From Monarcha castaneiventris obscurior (Eukaryota; Chordata; Aves; Passeriformes; Monarchidae), in the NCBI GenBank assembly GCA_026261815.1, contig JAMPIT010000895.1:186001-250000 (forward strand): a stretch of 64,000 bases of DNA, read 5' to 3'. This document shows, piece after piece, positions 36,461 to 50,450 of this stretch. A program made the position numbers and the translations under genes. The notes under the pieces were generated by a model that searched no databases, was not told where the DNA came from, and saw only the letters and a program-made list of their open reading frames with translations. The number at the start of each line of letters is the position of its first letter. Within the stretch, counting starts at the first letter, position 1.

Positions 36461-39400
36461 GATATGGCAGGAGCACTTGGTCAGGATCTGACCCTACCTC
36501 CTTCTGGGTGATGTCTGCGTGTGCCTGTTTATTCTTAGGATAATTACATAAATGCAGTCGTGCAGGACACAGAGCATTGGCGTCTCTTCTGCTCTTGATT
36601 TCTGCCTCTTCTTCATGGGGTTTTTCAGACTAGTCCTTTGACCTAATACTGCTTGGATACTTTAGAAAGAAATCCTACAAGAAAATCTCTGATTTTTCTC
36701 CAGGCCTCTGTGACATTTCAGGTTATTTTATCTTTAATTAGTCCCCTGTCTTCTGAGGATTCTTCACCCACACCCAGTATTGTCCATCATGTAGCACTAA
36801 CCCTACCTCCTACCTGCCTTCGTTGTCGTGCTGTTACAACAGCTTAATGAATTTTGAGGAAAAAACACGAAGAATTTCTTAAACATTCTGATAATGTTAT
36901 CCAGTTTACATATTTTTTTCCCACTTTAAAGCCTTTTGCAATTATAAAGGTGATCACACAAAGTTCTTTTCTCACACTGACCAGATTTTTTCCAGATCTT
37001 ACTGAACCACTCAAATATTTTTTCCCCAGAACAATACAGTAATAAATCTCTAACTTCAGCACCTACCAGATGAAAATCTCATTGTACTTGAATGAAATAA
37101 CAAAAGATCCCTGCGTGATAGGTTGGTGTTTTTCTTCTGTCAGAGTCTGGAGACAGGCAAACAGGATACAGAGGGTTTCTGTCGTCTGCAACGAGCAATT
37201 AAGCTGTTGGCCTGCTCATGAGAGTACAGGCTGTCTGACAAGTTTAGTTCTTCCCCAGCAGCCTTCTAAGGAGCATTGCTGGTTCGAGCTGGGGACATGG
37301 AGGGGCCGCAGCTGCAAGCTGTGGCTGGAAATCATCTGGTTGAGTTGCACATCTCCCAACCAAAACAACTTTTTCTCTACACCTGCAAAGGGCCTTTGGT
37401 TGGCCTTCATGAGCCTTTTTGGTCAGGACACGGGGAGGGAGACAAACTGATGTGTTCTACAGCAGATAATCCCCTACTTTTACGGGTCAGGCAGGCACTC
37501 TCAACCTTTGTGTACTTGGAACACGTAAGGGTGTGTTTTGGGTTTTGTGTAACCTGGGTCACGTCATCTTGGCAAGTAAACAGCTGAGCTGAGCATTCAG
37601 GCCTTTTGCAACTCAGTCCTGTGCTTTAATTGCTGTTCATCACCATGCCTTTCATTACTGGCCAAATCTGTAGCTTAAATCCCTGTTGCAGTATTTCTGG
37701 CTCAATTTGAGTAACTTCATGTTTCTCTGGGAGTGTGAATCCATGGCCTTGTAGAGACTTTGAGGCTCTTGAAAGCAGTCATCTTAAAGCCTAAAATGAT
37801 TATCCTCGATGCTACAAGTAGATGTTTTTAATCATGTATTGAGCAATGTGCTCCACATTCGTGCTGAGTCCTATATGTGATATAATACTGAGCCCCATAG
37901 TAACTCCAGGACAGTGGTTGTCTGGGCACTGGCAAAAGCCCTTGGAAAACAGTGGCTTCGGGAACTTGTCGTCTCCATCTTGTCCTCCCTGACACTTACT
38001 AGTAGCTCTATAGCTTCTGCCCGGGTTTCTCTTGAAGTATTAAACCTGGATGTTTTGTGATACTACATTTTTTTTCTTCATTGCTGAGATAATTCACAAC
38101 AGTAGATATGCAAATAAGAACTGGTCAGGATTTAAATCAGCCTTTCTATTGCTTTATTTAATAGAAATTGTAAAGGACTAGGGGCTGTTTCCAGTAAAGT
38201 GACACTCTGAGTTTACATTTTTTTAAAGAAAATGGTATGTAACTAGAGTTTTGTTAGCTGAAAATGTAATTTCAACATGATTAATTCAGAGAGCTAATCT
38301 TACTGTAATTAAAATGTACTGTTGGTTTTTTTTTTTTTTAATCCAAAAGTAATTTTGCAATTAATAGCATTGACCTCTGGGTATGTACAGGTTAAATGAA
38401 GGAGAAAAGTACCATAATCCTTGTAAAGAAACTAAGAAGTAGGGACGCATTAGAGGAAGAAACAGTAACTCTTGTGCTGGCAGAAACTCTCTGGGAAAGG
38501 GCTTGTTTCGTAACCCCTGGCAGAAGGCAGGCTGCAGCTCATGAGGTTTTAGGGAGCTTGAACCATCTCTAGATATTTCAGCTGCATGAGGGGCTGGCAT
38601 TTATCCATCTGCTGAAAGATTTTACAGATGTGAGCTAGGCAGTACTGTTGTTTTAGGCAGCCAGGAAATGACCTGTATGGAGCAGGCAGTTAAAGAAGAG
38701 AGATGTGAGAGAGCTACACTTCTCTGGAATGGCTGAGGGGTTGTCATTCTGAAAGTTAACCTTATCCTGTTCAAGTTAAGCAGATCATCCCATCTGGTGT
38801 TTGTATATGATACTGCTGACTTCTTGCTAAACCCTTTGAAAGTTGTCATAAGTGTAACTTTAAGCTGGATGAAATCTAAGAAAGGCTGGATGATGTCACA
38901 GCGTTTTGATGAAATCTCTCTGCAAAGACAGAAATGCAGTATGTCTGCATGTATTGTGTACTCAGGAACTGGGGAAAGTTGCACTGTGGTACTTCTAGTC
39001 TTTGGCTAGACTTGACACATTTTAAGAAGCCTTGAAAATATTGTTTCATATGTATGTATAAACACATACAAATTTTCAGGATAGAACAGGGAAAATGCAA
39101 TTTATTCATGTAACATTTTTAATAAATGGGCCAAAATAGCCTTTAGCAAGGGTAGATCCAATATTAAATTAATCACTGCCACTTTAGACATTCTTTTTTG
39201 TTATTTTATACTGTTAAGTCCCTAGAGATGATGGAGGTAGGTTGTGTTAAAGAGTGCAAAGTGCACTTTTTTGCTGACTGAAGTGAACTGTAACACTTGA
39301 TAAGCAATAATTAGCTGAAGATGCCAACAGATGGAAGAAAGTCTGTATTTTAACAGAAAGGCAGATTGTAAACAGAGCAGAGACCTCCAGAGTACTGCAA

Positions 39401-39731
39401 GGAAGGTATGTGTCTATTCAGAGTTAAAGAATTTTGGGAAATGTAGTATAACTGGTTAATATAGCATAAAACTGTCCTCTGCAAGTTGATTTGCATCTTG
39501 TCAGTGGTAAACTAAAAAGGATTACATTCATTGGGTAATGGTCAGGAAGTGTTTATAAGCCACAGCTTAAATAGAGGGGATGTGTTTTACTCGTGTGTTT
39601 TCTGGGAATGTTTTGAAACATTTGTCTTAAGTCATGTTAAAGTACAAGAGGTGTTTTGCTGCAGGCTTTTTGCTGTTTTGCATTCTTATCTCAGATGCTG
39701 AATTCTTTGATCACTTGATACCAGTAGAAAT

Positions 39732-39759
39732 GATTCTACCCTTATGAGAGGGTAGAATC
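39732..39759. repeat. Perfect 11-bp inverted repeat with a 6-base loop
   Basis: The left arm GATTCTACCCT (39732-39742) and the right arm AGGGTAGAATC (39749-39759) are exactly complementary around the loop TATGAG. Pairing does not extend beyond the arms, so the stem is too short for a microRNA precursor. No T tract follows that would suggest a Pol III terminator. Confidence 0.8.
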
Positions 39760-42700
39760 TCATTGTTGTATTTAGAATGCACCACGGGGAGATCTTACCT
39801 TCCTTCATCAACAGTTTGCTAATAAGAAAAGCTGCTGTTAGTGAGAGCCTCAGGGCCACAAACACTTCTGTCACATGGAGTCCATAAAGCAGTGTCACTG
39901 ACAGATTTGCTAAGTGTGGTGGTCTGACAGTCTTCAGTATGATGTTTTCATATTCTGTCATGTTGCAGGATTTAAGCTGAACTAACTGTACAATTTTCGT
40001 ATCATTTTTGTTTGCCTGTTTTTGCTACAGGAGAGAAATAAATGATCCAAGTTAAAATTTAAAATTCCTATTTAAAGTATATCCAAAAGCGCAGAGTACT
40101 AATTTGCTAACAGGAAAGGCTAACTAAATGATTTCCTGTCAAGTAGGTAGCAAATTTCCTGCCTTGATTCAGTAATTCAAAGTAAACAAGGTATTTGCTA
40201 CTCCATCTACATGAATTCAATGGACTTAGCAGCTGTACCATCAAGGGTTGTGCTCTCTGTACCAGCTGTGTGGGTGCTCCCAGACTTCAGTCACTGCTTT
40301 TCTAGACAACCTCACATGCTGCTTGCTCCTGCTGCAAGGCTTAAATTGGCTGAAGTGTGTCTGTTTGATCACTAGCTGTGTGCCCCAGTTATATTTTTGT
40401 TGCTGGGCCTTTGTTTCAGAATTTAATTTGTTTCTCTAAATAGCGGGTCCCCACAAAGTCAGGATCAGCACCCCATGGAGGCAGCTGCCACAGCTTGGCT
40501 TATTATCAGTGCTCTTACCTACACTGTGTATTTTCATAATAATGGCAGTCGATTAGTTACAGTTACATCGTGTTAAATAGCTTGAGGAAATTCATGCTGT
40601 GTGGCTTTAACTCAGAAACCATAATGTTAAGTTTTCACTTTAATGAGCATTTTAGAAATATGTTATGAAGACAGCAATAAATTAAAGTTTGTTACTTTAC
40701 AACTTACTTTTATTAGCCATTAATTTTTATTAACTTATTTTATGCACTTACTACAGGAAAAATGTTGTGTTCCAAATGCAATGTAAACAGTATTGTTAGT
40801 CCAGAATTGTTAAGCAGTGTGGATTCACCAAGATATAAAATGTGTGATGGGGTTGTTTTGGGGGTTTTTTTGGCTGGTTTTGTTTGTGGTTTTGTTGTGG
40901 TTTTTTTGTTTTGTTTTGGTTTTGTTTTTTTCTTTACACATTTTAAGATGAAACTTGCTCTTAATCCCTAATTGGAGCCTGTGGTAGCATTTTCTTCCAA
41001 CTGTATGAAAAATAACAATCCATTTGCATTTTCTCTATCTAGTGGGATTCTATCCACATCAAGGGCCCCTGTTTGTCACCACAGTTTCATATCTCTGAAG
41101 TTCAAAGAAAAATGCAGCTAATCAGATCCCAGACCCCTGACTTAGAACTACTGTGTTTGATTTCCATCAGTATTTATGGTTATGCCATTTCAGTGACATA
41201 GTGTTTCTTACAGCTATTGCACATTTCCCCAGTCTTCAGTTACTGCAATGACACTGAAGGTCAGCAGATAAGCTTTCACTTATGTTCTCTAAATTGGGAA
41301 AACAAATAAGAGAAAGGACTTCTCTCACTGGAATTGGAACATGCAAGAACATATTCAATTAATTATGTTATTATTATTTTATAACTTTAATCATGGGATT
41401 TGTCTTTTATTAATTTCTATTGAGACTCTCTTGGCTATGGTTTTGTAGACACAGGCAAGGTAGTTTAAGTAGCCAGAAGTCGGTGCCCCCTTGGGCAGTA
41501 AGCCTTATGGCCCCATGGCTGGGATGCAGGAACTGGACTTCAGCTGTTAGGCTAGATTTAAATGACAGATTCTCTGTCTATTTTCAATTCTCTCCTAAAT
41601 ATTGTAGAAGGTTCATAAAACTATAAAATGAGGCAAAATCCAACATGAGCATTTTAAAAAGTGTTGCTGGGCTTCGAAAATATAATACTCAAGTAAGTGT
41701 ACACAGAAGTGTATTTTTTTCTGATTTTCAGTTCCCTCTGCTTGCAGTGTTACAGAACATACATAGACATTTATTGGCTTTTATTTTTTTGCTGTTGGGG
41801 GTTTTTCAGGGGGCAGGAGCCTGCGGGGCTTTTGTTTTTTTCTTACCCTCCAGAATTTACTTGTAACATGTCATTCCATCTACGCATAACAGCAAGTCTG
41901 AAATTCCAGAGAGATTGGAGGGTTAAGCCACAGCCCACATAAACAAACATGCTGCCTCTTTAGTTTCATGGCTATAAGTCATTTTGTCAGTTGTCTTATT
42001 TGCTATCTGAAATCACTTGCTCTTTATAGCATATGATGCCAGAACAAGGGCTGATATTCATGGCCAGAAATTGAAGCTGACAGAGTTTGTAAAGAAGGAG
42101 TGACACAAGCCAGGATAAGCTGTTATAATGTGCTGTGTTTGTCAATACCACATTTGAAAGAAATATTTTTGCGGCCTGGTGACATGGATGATAAATGAGT
42201 GTTTGCTGCATTGTACTGCATGATCTTGATGAACTGACACATCACTGGGAATTTGTATCCTTGGGGCAGCTGCTAAGGAAAACAAAGTTGTTGAATGAAA
42301 GTGCTCTAGACAGTCAAGACAGTCAAATCTTTTCATATGTAATTGAAAAGTATCTTAAAAGTGCTGACAAAACCAAAATGATAAAGTGACTGCAGTGTCT
42401 CAGTATTTGCATTTGAGGGGTGTGTCTAAGAAGAGTTGTTTCCAAGAGCGTCTGAAGGTGGGACTAATTACTGCTGTTACGCTAACTGATTTCATCATGG
42501 ACAAGCTATTCACAGCCAAGTAATTTGAAGACATTACTGCAAAAAGGAGATAACCTATATTAAGAAGCTACAATGAGTAATGGTACAGTGCTGTTGGAAT
42601 CCAGAAACAGTCCACCTGGTCTTCTGTCTCCACTTTAGCAATGAGATATAGTTGGTATAAGATCCCATTGGTTGGCATGTAGTAGCAGGTTTTTTTTTTC

Positions 42701-45700
42701 ACTACACCAATTTTGTTCATTATTTTTTTTATTAATGTTGTCAGAATTATGGTAATTCAGGTATTGCCAGGAACACCGTCACCCGTAAAAGTATCTTAAT
42801 TAATTTAAGCCGCGTATGCTCATTGATCCTTACCATTTTGGAAAAAAATCCAACTTGACTTATCAAGTGATTTCCTCAGTGTTAAACAGAACAGATTTTC
42901 TTGAGTTACTGCCAGTGGCTTTCAAGTTCTCATGTCCACAATAATCTGAAAATTTTTTACCCATGCTAAGAAAATATTAGTGGAAAAGTCTTTTGAAGGA
43001 GATTTAGAGTGTGTTTCTCAGGGTAACAAGGGAGTGTATCTTCTGCATTTCCGAAGTTTAATGTGAGAACAGCGCAAAGTTGCTCAAGATTCAAGTTTGT
43101 GTTGCATTTAGGTTCTGATTCAGGTTGTTTTTGTGTTATGATGCCTTGTTGAGAAAAGCAGTGTTTTCTCTGTTGAGAAGAGCATTTTCTATAAAATTTT
43201 GTAACTAAATGAAAACAAATGAGAAAATACTGTCAGAAGGAATTTGAAAGCTTTTTTTCTGTCTTCCGATTTAGTAAAGTAGAAGAGTTTCAACTAGAGG
43301 TTTTACAGGTTCTCTCCAAATCTCTAATGATTATCTCTTTGAACCACAGGGTCAAAACCTGCCTGCAGCTATTTTGTTTTGGTTTGGTTTCATTTTGGCT
43401 TTTTTCACTTCTTTGCAGTGCCTCCAGCAGCACTTCAGATATACAGCTCACATCACAAAAAATCATCCCCTTGCTCGTGGCCGGCCAGACAGTCATTGTA
43501 CCTGTCTTTGTCTCATGAGAATATTGAACACCTTCTTGTCTCAAAAAAGAAAAACCCTAAATCTGTCATGTCAACTTTAACTTTTACCAGAAGAAAACAT
43601 TAATAGAAAGCTGATGTTTTTACTGTAGTAAATACTGAAGCATACGGACCTTGACTGGTGTTAGCACTTTCAGGGATAATAAATACATTAACACTTCTTC
43701 ATTGTCACTAACAAAGCATACCTGCTGAGGCACATCTCAGCTTGTGAGCTGTAGAGTGCCTTTACTGGGAGGATTAAGTACATTCAGTGTGGGGAGACTT
43801 ACACTGGTAGTCACAACTTTTTCCATCAAATGTGTGCATCTTTTTCTTACTTCCTTAATGTTTCATTGGGATAAAGAAAGAAAATTACTAAAAAATCGAG
43901 GAAGCTTAAGGTTACGAAAACCCCAGCAACTCTTCTCTATTAAAAAATTGACTTTGAAAGTTTCTTCCTGGTTGTGTCATATATGCCCACTTAAACAAGA
44001 TTTCACCCAAAGGAAATCTCTGCATGTTTGTGATACTTACCGAAATGTCTGAGAACTGTCTGAATGCAACTTCATTGCAGTTTTTCATGATAGACTGTAA
44101 CTTGGTGGCAGTGATTTTGCATCTTCTTTGAATTTCAGCAACAGTTGCATAAAAATATACAAAGTTGTCTATGCTTTTCTTTAAGAAGTAGCTGTAATAG
44201 TTTGGGAAAATAGAAGTATTTTTCTTAATTGTTAAGGTTGTTGCCTCTGATTTTTATTAGCTAAGGCTGAATTAGTGGGGAAAAATCCTTACCTACTATA
44301 AAATGAAATGGAGCCTCTTAGTACTTACTACTGTAATTTATTGGAACTGAAAGGATGGTTAATACTGTTGGGCTTGGCAGTGCAAATGCAGAGCAAAAAG
44401 ATTATTTCAGCTTCCAGTTCAGGTATAAGCCAAATTAAAGAGGGTAAAAATGTTGAATCACAGTGAAATAGGTAATTTTAGGCTAGATATCTTGGTTTAA
44501 ATGTTGTGATTTTTTTATTTGTTTTTCTGTTTCAAATGAGAGTTTTAAAGAGCAATTTAAAGAAAAACTCAACTGCAGCGGGGTAGGAGAAACTCTTCTG
44601 AAGCAGAAAGAAAAGAGAGAACATTTATCCTCTCTGGAAATAAATACAGCAAGAAGAAATTTAATGAGACTGATGCCATGGTTAGTTATATACAATTTAA
44701 TCGATGCAAAACAATTCTTTCAAAAAGATTGTTCACAAAGCCAGCTTCTCTATAGGTGACACTCTGTTGTTAACACTTCCAGAGTTGTAAGAGTTTATGC
44801 CCTTGTAAACTGGGTTTGAGGAAAAAAAAAAAAAAGATGTTTATACTTTTAAATATTCTGGTCCAGAAGGTGTAATGAGCTTTTAACCAAAACATTCCAA
44901 TTTAAAAATAGAGATGTGCCTAAAAAAAACTTCCTTCCAAGCTTCATTATTGCCAACAGCTTCCACCACTTCTCTCCACCTCACAAATGCAGACAGATTT
45001 TTATTTCTTTTTAAATTACCTGGCAGCTCTTTACAGGTATATACCTCTGTTGGCTCTCTCTTCTTTTCCTATCATTTATCTTTCATCACTTGATGATGTA
45101 GTTTTGCATCTTTGCCTGACACTTGCAAGAATTGTTGCCAGAACCATAAGATGCTCCTTCCTGTTCTGATATGTTTTTTAGTTCCTAGGAATTGCATGTC
45201 TGGAATATAATTTGTGATCTCTAATATTCACCTGTCTTGTAAAGACTCTCCAAGCTCATCAGCTGATTGAAAAGATAGTCCTTTCCCTTCCCCAGTCAGA
45301 AGACCGTGGCTGAGGTGAAACCAAATCAGATGCTTGCTCCCACCCAGAGCAAGCCTTTATTCTGAAGCACCCTCTTATGTCATCCCCAGGTTTGGGATGC
45401 TGAAGCAATGGTTTGTTGGGATTTTTTCTTAGTAGCACCATTAGATATGGATCTAGAAACAAGGTGGAAGAAATGTAGGAATGCATTTCTCACAGGAGAA
45501 AACTAATGCAACCTGAACAAAATCTCAGAGATGGTATCTTCAACCCACATGTGGTACAATTAGTAGTCTAGTTGAACACCTAGTTATTCTGCACAGTAAT
45601 TGCTTTTTCTGATAGAGCTTGGTGAGGAGAAGTGTGAATTGCTAGTCATGCAATCAACTTTCAGGTTGGGTTTTTTTTCCCCCAAGTTACAGTTTCCATC

Positions 45701-46413
45701 CTTAAGGCATTCACACCTGTTTTCCTCAAAATGAGCATGCTGGTGTTAAGGAATTAATTAGAATTTTTCAGAGATGCTAATGATGTGCCCATTGTGTTGT
45801 ACTTAACCCTAACAGTTTGTTTTGGAGAAGAAAAATTATCTTTAGACTTTACTACACATTCTCATGAATAAATAGAGGTGCAATTTCTGTCATCCCAAAA
45901 TGGAACCGGATTCCATAGTATTCCATAATGGTTTCAAAAATGCTGTCTTTAGTTTGGAAGAAGTAGCATTAGGAGAAGTATAGTCTACTGCTTAGAAGAA
46001 AAAGACAAAAGGTGCTATAACCAAAAGACAGTAGAGGAAAAATGTTCTCTTGATCTGTTTACTTTATTTGCCAGTACTTCTTATGCCATGGTCTTTCACC
46101 ATTTCCCATGGAGTCAGACAACTTTCTCTACTGTTTGCAGAATGAATATTTCTGCTTCCTGTTGATCTGGGAAAGGCCTAGGCAGTCCCTTTTTTTCCCT
46201 TTTTGTATTTTCTTTTAAATAATAACAAAAAGGCTGAGAGACAGAGACCTTTCTGCAGCCTTTCTGGAGCAGGTCATGAAAACGTCCCTGCTTTGTTTTG
46301 CAAAACACAGAGTCACAACCATGAGGTTACACATCAGATAGCATTTCGATGCTTTTGCCTCCTTTTCTTTACACTGGTCTACCCTCTCTGGAGTTTGTAC
46401 CAAACAATACCTT
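39760..46413 (+). other. PDZRN4: Giant intron segment; simple repeats only
   Basis: No gene or transposon was recognised. Contents are the G/T-only tract at 40847-40935, a G-run cluster at 41797-41828 (runs of 5, 5, 2 and 4), an A14 tract at 44822-44835 and T tracts. The frames at 43219-43603 and 43744-44052 look random. Confidence 0.65.
40847..40935. repeat. Strand-asymmetric (G/T)-rich low-complexity tract
   Basis: About 88 bases consist almost only of G and T, with a single C near 40874. Units are GTTTT, GGTTTT and GTTTTTTT. It is typical low-complexity DNA. All pyrimidine-poor bias lies on one strand, so the transcript would be U/G-rich. Confidence 0.9.
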
Positions 46414-46518
46414 TCATAGAAGGGTTTGAGTTGAAAGGAACCTTAAAGATCACCTATTTTCATGCCCCCTGCCATGGGCAGGGATACCTTGCATTAGATC
46501 AAGTTGCTCAAAAACCCT
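46414..46518 (-). mobile_element. CR1 LINE, 3'-terminal fragment (truncated)
   Basis: The plus strand shows TCATAGAAGGGTTTGAGTTG, AAAGGAACCTTAAAGATCA, CCCCCTGCCATGGGCAGGGA and GATCAAGTTGCTCAAAAACC. In this order they are the complement of the classic avian CR1 3' end (the TCATAGAATGGTTTGGGTTGGAAGG type). About 105 bases remain, with several substitutions, so the copy is old. The frame at 46203-46619 runs through it and is not a gene. This subfamily differs from the copy at 19.6 kb. Confidence 0.92.
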
Positions 46519-48033
46519 TTGTTGATCTCTTAGCATCTGCCCCTTTATACTTGATAGTGAGTGGTCTGGTTTGGGGGTTGAGACAGGATTTCAAAAATTT
46601 TACTGAAAAAGCTGATTGAATTCTATGTCTTTGAGAGTTCTCTCTTCGCTATGGGGTTTGCTACTCTTGATCTCAAACATACTTTGAAGATGGCTTTGTG
46701 GAACTGGGAAGTCATCATTTGTATAATCTCTTCACACAAACTGGTTTTCTATGCTTAACAATATTTTCTTTCAGCCTTTGAATATCCCTGAATAGAGATA
46801 CCCGTTGCCCAGTAAAGCTTTTTTCTTCATTAATTAATTTTATATCCTTGTTTTTCTACATGAGAGTAGAAATTTTTGTTTCTGTTTTCTTTATGTGAAT
46901 GGGGTTTATTGTTTTTGTTTTTTTTTTCCTACTGCTTTTCACCTTAACCTGTTTTGTATTAGTGAGCTGGTTCATTTAGTTAAACTTCAGTCATCAGAAA
47001 CTGATCCATTAGTTTTCATGTAAGTTACAGCTTTAAGAGGACAAAGAAAGAAATAACTTCCCTGAACTACACTTTTCTTTGAGTAAGTGTATTTTTGAGT
47101 GCTTGGATGTGGAAATACATACTGTACTCAGTACTTTTGTGTCTGTTTCTGCCCTAGTGAGACAGTCAGATGCTGGGTGGTCTGGGTGAAAAAATTGCTT
47201 CTGTTTCTGTGTGGAGGTGCCAAGAGTCATTACATTCAGGAGTATAGGTTAGATCCAGTTTCATGGGTGAAAATGTCAAAGCCAGTTTAGTGGACTTCTC
47301 TTTCATTTTTGTTTGTTTTAAATGTAATTGCTCAAATCTCAGTTCAACCAGAACAGGACAAGAATCCTTACTTGAAATTACACAGCCTTGCTGAAGATGT
47401 TTTGCTCTAAAGCCTTTATAAGCTTTAGAGAACAAATCCCAAAGTGAGTGATTAGAGCTTTAGCTAGAAAGCTCTGTCCCATGGTACACCGGTTGGATAT
47501 TACCAGAAAGGCTGATTTGTTTGTTTGTTTGTACATATATGTGTTTTCAGACTGAGCTAACTTGCACCTCATTATAAGAACAAAAGAAAATGTAATTTTC
47601 TTTGATATCATCAAAATCAAATAACTCTTGCAGCAAAAGAAACATAATTACTCAAACATCTTTAATCCACAGTTTTTGCTACGACTTGTTTTAGTTTCAT
47701 GATGTAGATCTAAGCTGATCTCTTGTTCTTCCACTGCTGGGTGCTGACACTTGTCTGTATGTTGCTTTTACTTAATGAATTTAGCAATCCAGAAACATCT
47801 CTTCTTTCCTTGAACCCCCTTTGTCCTGCTACTTCTGGGAAGAAGATCTTTGATGGAAACGTTAACGCTCAGAGATTTGAGTCTCCACTTTCTTCATGTT
47901 TATCAAATCTTATTCCCCATACTTTAAAGATAAATGGTTTTAATTTGCAAATGATGTTCTGGTGGTTTTAAGGATAAAGCTAGGCAATGACAGGATGACA
48001 TTTGCTGTGCTCAAATTTGTGCAGTCTTGCTCT

Positions 48034-48060
48034 TTTAATGCATTAAATATTGCATTAAAT
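48034..48060. repeat. Palindrome TTTAATGCATTAAA with overlapping direct repeat
   Basis: The 14-base sequence at 48034-48047 is perfectly self-complementary. TGCATTAAAT occurs at 48039-48048 and 48051-48060. Such ATGCATTA words can bind POU or homeodomain dimers, but in AT-rich DNA a palindrome of this size may be chance. Confidence 0.7.
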
Positions 48061-50432
48061 GGAAATTTGTTTGAAATTTGGGTTTTTTAAATTGGTGTTA
48101 CACAATGAATATTTAGCATTTTGAGAATGGTGATAATTAAAAATTATTACTGAAGCAGCAGTATGATGCATTAAGCTATCACCACCACTAAAAAATTCCT
48201 TGCCTTTTACTTTAAAGTGCATATACTATCTAGTGTAAATATATGTGCCTGTTGTTTACTTTGGATATGACTTTTAGATACAATTAGATCTCTTCACAAA
48301 GTCTTAGTTTTTTTGTAAAATGTAGTTGTTTTCCATCTGGAATAGATAAGCACTTTCTGGGAGAAAATAGAAAAGGGCAGAAAGGGAGGCAGGTGTACTG
48401 ATGTCACCTTGCTGAGACAGGAGGACATTGAAGGAGTTGGCAAGTTTAAAGTCTGGCTTGGGGTGGGTAAATGAGTTCAAAAGTTGAGTTGGAGTAGATG
48501 AAATTTTCTTGAGAAATTCTTTGCTGGGTCAGCTTCTGTTTTATTTTTCTATAAGCAGTTTTTTGACTCTAGATTTCAAATTGAACTTACAGCCTGAGAT
48601 GATTTAAAGACCTGAACTTCCAGCATGCATTACTTCATTTTGCAGCTGAATAAATTAAAATGAAAATGTTGAAAATTAAAATTTTTCCAATTTTAATTCA
48701 AATATAAAAAGATAATTAAACAGGAGCAGGAACAAAACAACTTTACTTTGCCCATTTCTCATGCAACCTTTTTGCTTATTCAGGACTTTTAAAAGGAAAA
48801 ATAGGCTTGTGCAGTTGTGCAGGTAATCCGTTAGAGGGCAATCTAATATTGCACTGGAAAGAAGATGAGGCAACAGAGAGCAGGGGATATACAACAGCTC
48901 TAAGTTTGATAAGGTTGAACTTTGTTTTCTGTTTACAATTAAGGGTGTAGTGGCAGAATGTATGTTAGCTCAGTGGTAGACTGTGGAAAATAATTTCTTT
49001 GATATTGTTAGGACATTTTAGTAAATGTAATGGATTTGTTGTTACAATAGAACTTCCTTAAAATCTGCCTAGTTAGAGAAGTTACAAAAGGATTTGATAA
49101 AGCAAATTCCATCAAGTTTACTTGCCAAATTCCTCAGGCAAGAATTTTGTAACCTTTTTATGGAAAAGCTAATAATATAAATTCTCTTTAAAGAAGTAAC
49201 TTCAGGCAAAATTCTGTTGAAATTGGAGCACTTAATATGTGTTTTTAGCAGCTCAGACATTTACTACCTCTATTCTTTCAGATTTTAGAAAAGTAGTAAA
49301 TCACAGAACCTCGAAATGATGTTTCCAGTTTCAGCACTTAGACAAAATACTATCCCATAAACACTGCTATAAATGTACTGTCACTGCTTACACTGTAGAA
49401 GGAAATGGTTTCTAAACTTCACACATCTTGATCTCTCTGTAATCTTCTGGTAACCACTGGAAGTGTGAGGTGTGCCAGCAAAAACACTGCTTTATATTTT
49501 CTCTATTTCTTAGCACATGTTAGCAACGCTGAAGAAAAAAGGCACTGATTTGGATCAGCTCTTGGGTTGACATAATATGGTGCCTCTTATGCTGAGATAG
49601 TCACATGAACTTCATGTTTCGTATTTTCATTTTCATATTAGCGGCCTATATGTTTCTTCCTAGTTAGGAAAGTGACTTAATTGAATTCAGTGGATTGGCA
49701 AGATTCCTGTGTAGGGTTCAAAAGTGCAAATGTGATTATCAGACATCAAAGGCACTTCTGGAGAAGTTTTTGGTTGATAAATTCCCTAGGTGTGAATGTG
49801 AATATTTAAAGAGATTTGCAAGGCATCTATTACAATGGAGCAGGCCATGGACAACGGTGTACTGCTCAATGATAATTGTATCATTTCATATTCCAAGAAA
49901 ACTTTTTTTATTGTATATTAGTAAATTCAGTTTATGTGTTAGGCTTAAATGCATTATTTTCCATTCAGTATGTATGTATGGTTTCTTTTTACAGCAAGTG
50001 GTGCTTACTCCCTGTGGAGTGCCACTGCAGGGCTGCTTTGTTTTGCTCTGAAATACTGTAATGGAGCTAGGGCATCCATCCAAAACGCATATTTGAATGA
50101 CCCAGTCTTTTATTAATTGTACACAAATGAGGAACTTACTCTCTCACGTTCCTTTTTCTTTTTTTTTTAACTGTTTTTTTTTTTACCCCTTTCTTTTCCA
50201 GAGCTGCACAGAGACAACACATATAAATAGTCCCAATGCTCTTCTCTTTCTCATCAGTGCTATTTTTGTCAGTGGCCTCTGATTAGTGCTTAGATGGGTT
50301 CCATTATGATGTTTGCATGTATTTCCCAGAGGGTTTACATACTCTAGAAAGAAACATGCAGCTCTAGTGTTACCTTGTGAATATGGCTAAATATGACACC
50401 TAAAGGTAAAGTGTGTTTTTTTTCTCAATTTT

Positions 50433-50450
50433 ACACACACACACGCACAC
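50433..50450. repeat. (AC)n microsatellite
   Basis: Nine AC-type dinucleotides with one GC interruption, followed by a C run. It is short and probably of low variability. Confidence 0.85.

Larger units (their letters stand above)
23613..39731 (+). other. PDZRN4: Giant intron, middle part; no gene recognised
   Basis: Sixteen kilobases of mostly AT-rich sequence. It contains T- and A-tracts (A14 at 28633-28646, T14 at 38326-38339), a G-run cluster near 36435-36459, and two blocks with above-average open frames (26770-27075 and 30179-30729), described separately. No exon of a known protein, structural RNA or LINE was recognised. The word content at 30960-31100 (TTCAATTAGCAG, AATTGATTACTG, TAGTTAATAAAAG) is mildly enhancer-like. 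Confidence 0.6.

Noticed and set aside
37278..37296. B-box-like GGTTCGAG
   Set aside because: It lacks the trailing CC and has no A box upstream; not a tRNA or SINE.
39732..39759. MicroRNA precursor
   Set aside because: The stem is only 11 bp and pairing stops outside it; precursors need about 30 bp.
46203..46619. 138-residue plus-strand open frame
   Set aside because: It runs through the complement of a CR1 3' end and has no family resemblance.
48960..49000. tRNA-like A box (TTAGCTCAGTGGTAGA)
   Set aside because: No B box (GGTTCGANNCC) follows at the right distance, no cloverleaf arms and no terminator; a chance match.
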